Source of the DNA: CAZWUW01 sp964636895
GTDB lineage: Bacteria > Bacillota > Thermincolia > Thermincolales > CAZWUW01
Assembly (NCBI GenBank): GCA_964636895.1
Contig: CAZWUW010000079.1
Span: forward strand, 1 to 13,222
Direction: 5' to 3'
Length of the DNA stretch: 13,222 nucleotides
The notes under the pieces are model-generated. The model searched no databases. It was given only the letters and a program-made list of their open reading frames with translations, and was not told the origin of the DNA. Below are positions 12,976 through 13,222 of this stretch, piece by piece (positions within the stretch are counted from its first letter, which is position 1; the number at the start of each line of letters is the position of its first letter). The position numbers and the translations under genes were made by a program.

Positions 12976-13222
12976 AACAACTATCATCTGTCCGCACCGT
13001 GCTACCATCCTGCCTTAATTTTGCCATAATTATAATATATCCAGTGCAAAAAAGCAAGGTAGTAGAAATGACGACCCAGCTCTGATGGTGAATATATTCA
13101 GTAACATCAACCTCAATAGCCAATCTGGCTTTTGTATTGCCGATGGTAACCAAATCTGCCTTTGCCTCGGGTCTTTGACAGTTGAATAAAGAAAAAATCC
13201 CTGAAAGCCTTGATATAGGCTT
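12974..13222 (-). CDS. Possible C-terminus of a membrane protein, cut by the window edge
   Basis: The minus strand is open from the right edge to TAG at 12974-12976, 82 codons with no stop. The product ends with a soluble-looking segment (ADLVTIGNTKARLAIEVDV), then a hydrophobic stretch WVVISTTLLFCTGYIIIM of about 18 residues suited to one membrane helix, then a short polar tail. I do not recognise the family. Against it: the same DNA contains a good promoter (13029-13057) and leader hairpins, and a small hairpin with a T-run lies at the very edge. It may be a real gene overlapping the regulatory region, or chance. Confidence 0.4.
   Translation of the reverse strand, partial: KPISRLSGIFSLFNCQRPEAKADLVTIGNTKARLAIEVDVTEYIHHQSWVVISTTLLFCTGYIIIMAKLRQDGSTVRTDDSC
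13029..13057 (-). promoter_or_regulatory. Promoter for the HutP-like gene and aroH
   Basis: The minus strand has TTGCTT (13052-13057), a 17-nt spacer and a perfect TATAAT (13029-13034). The -35 matches the consensus at only three positions, but the -10 and spacing are ideal. The transcript would start near 13022 and carry about 98 nt of leader, including the competing hairpins. Confidence 0.55.

Noticed and set aside
12985..13015. T-box-like AGGATGGTAGCACGGTGCGG in the HutP-like leader
   Set aside because: Only a loose resemblance to the T-box core, and fewer than 30 nt of leader precede it from the predicted start, leaving no room for a specifier stem.
1..13222. Mobile elements, phage genes, tRNA or rRNA genes
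   Set aside because: None seen: no transposase or integrase sequence, no tRNA-like cloverleaf noticed, and composition and gene packing look uniform.

Overview
The window is one arm of a Gram-positive aromatic amino acid supraoperon, and every gene I can support reads leftward (minus strand). In transcription order, from the right edge, it holds: the tail of a possible membrane protein, a HutP-family RNA-binding regulator, aroH (chorismate mutase), trpE-trpG-trpD-trpC-trpF-trpB-trpA, a short DAHP synthase, a second and longer DAHP synthase, tyrA with an ACT domain, aroA (EPSP synthase), and the first three quarters of cmk (cytidylate kinase). Strong AGGAGG-type ribosome binding sites, frequent GTG/TTG starts, the B. 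subtilis-like aroH-trp-tyrA-aroA logic, the aroA-cmk neighbourhood and the HutP-family gene all point to a Firmicute. My best inference is a spore-forming clostridium of the Desulfotomaculum/Pelotomaculum (Peptococcaceae) type. That rests on gene content and memory, not on a search.

Layout: 1-502 partial cmk; 503-639 intergenic with the aroA terminator; 640-4087 aroA, tyrA and the regulated DAHP synthase, probably one unit; 4088-4259 intergenic with a terminator; 4260-11774 the trp genes plus the short DAHP synthase, tightly packed with several overlaps; 11775-12117 a 343-nt regulatory leader; 12118-12924 aroH and the HutP-like gene; 12925-13222 a second leader with promoter and competing hairpins, overlapping a possible partial gene.

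Together the genes make DAHP (two isozymes), convert EPSP-stage intermediates towards chorismate (aroA; the middle shikimate genes are not here), send chorismate to tryptophan (trpE to trpA) and to prephenate and hydroxyphenylpyruvate (aroH, tyrA). The short DAHP synthase lacks the regulatory domain and lies with the trp genes. The long one carries that domain and lies with tyrA.

The most interesting part is regulatory. The trp leader has a good sigma-A promoter and then a 54-nt tandem array (six 9-nt units, eleven UAG triplets). Further on are three spaced GAGs, a small hairpin, six (G/U)AG triplets at an exact 5-nt period and a Rho-independent terminator just before trpE. This is the architecture of TRAP attenuation, but with an unusual extra UAG array. 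The gene two places upstream encodes a divergent HutP-family protein, and HutP itself binds UAG/NAG triplets in RNA. A HutP-like regulator acting on the trp leader, alone or alongside TRAP, is therefore a testable and possibly undescribed system.
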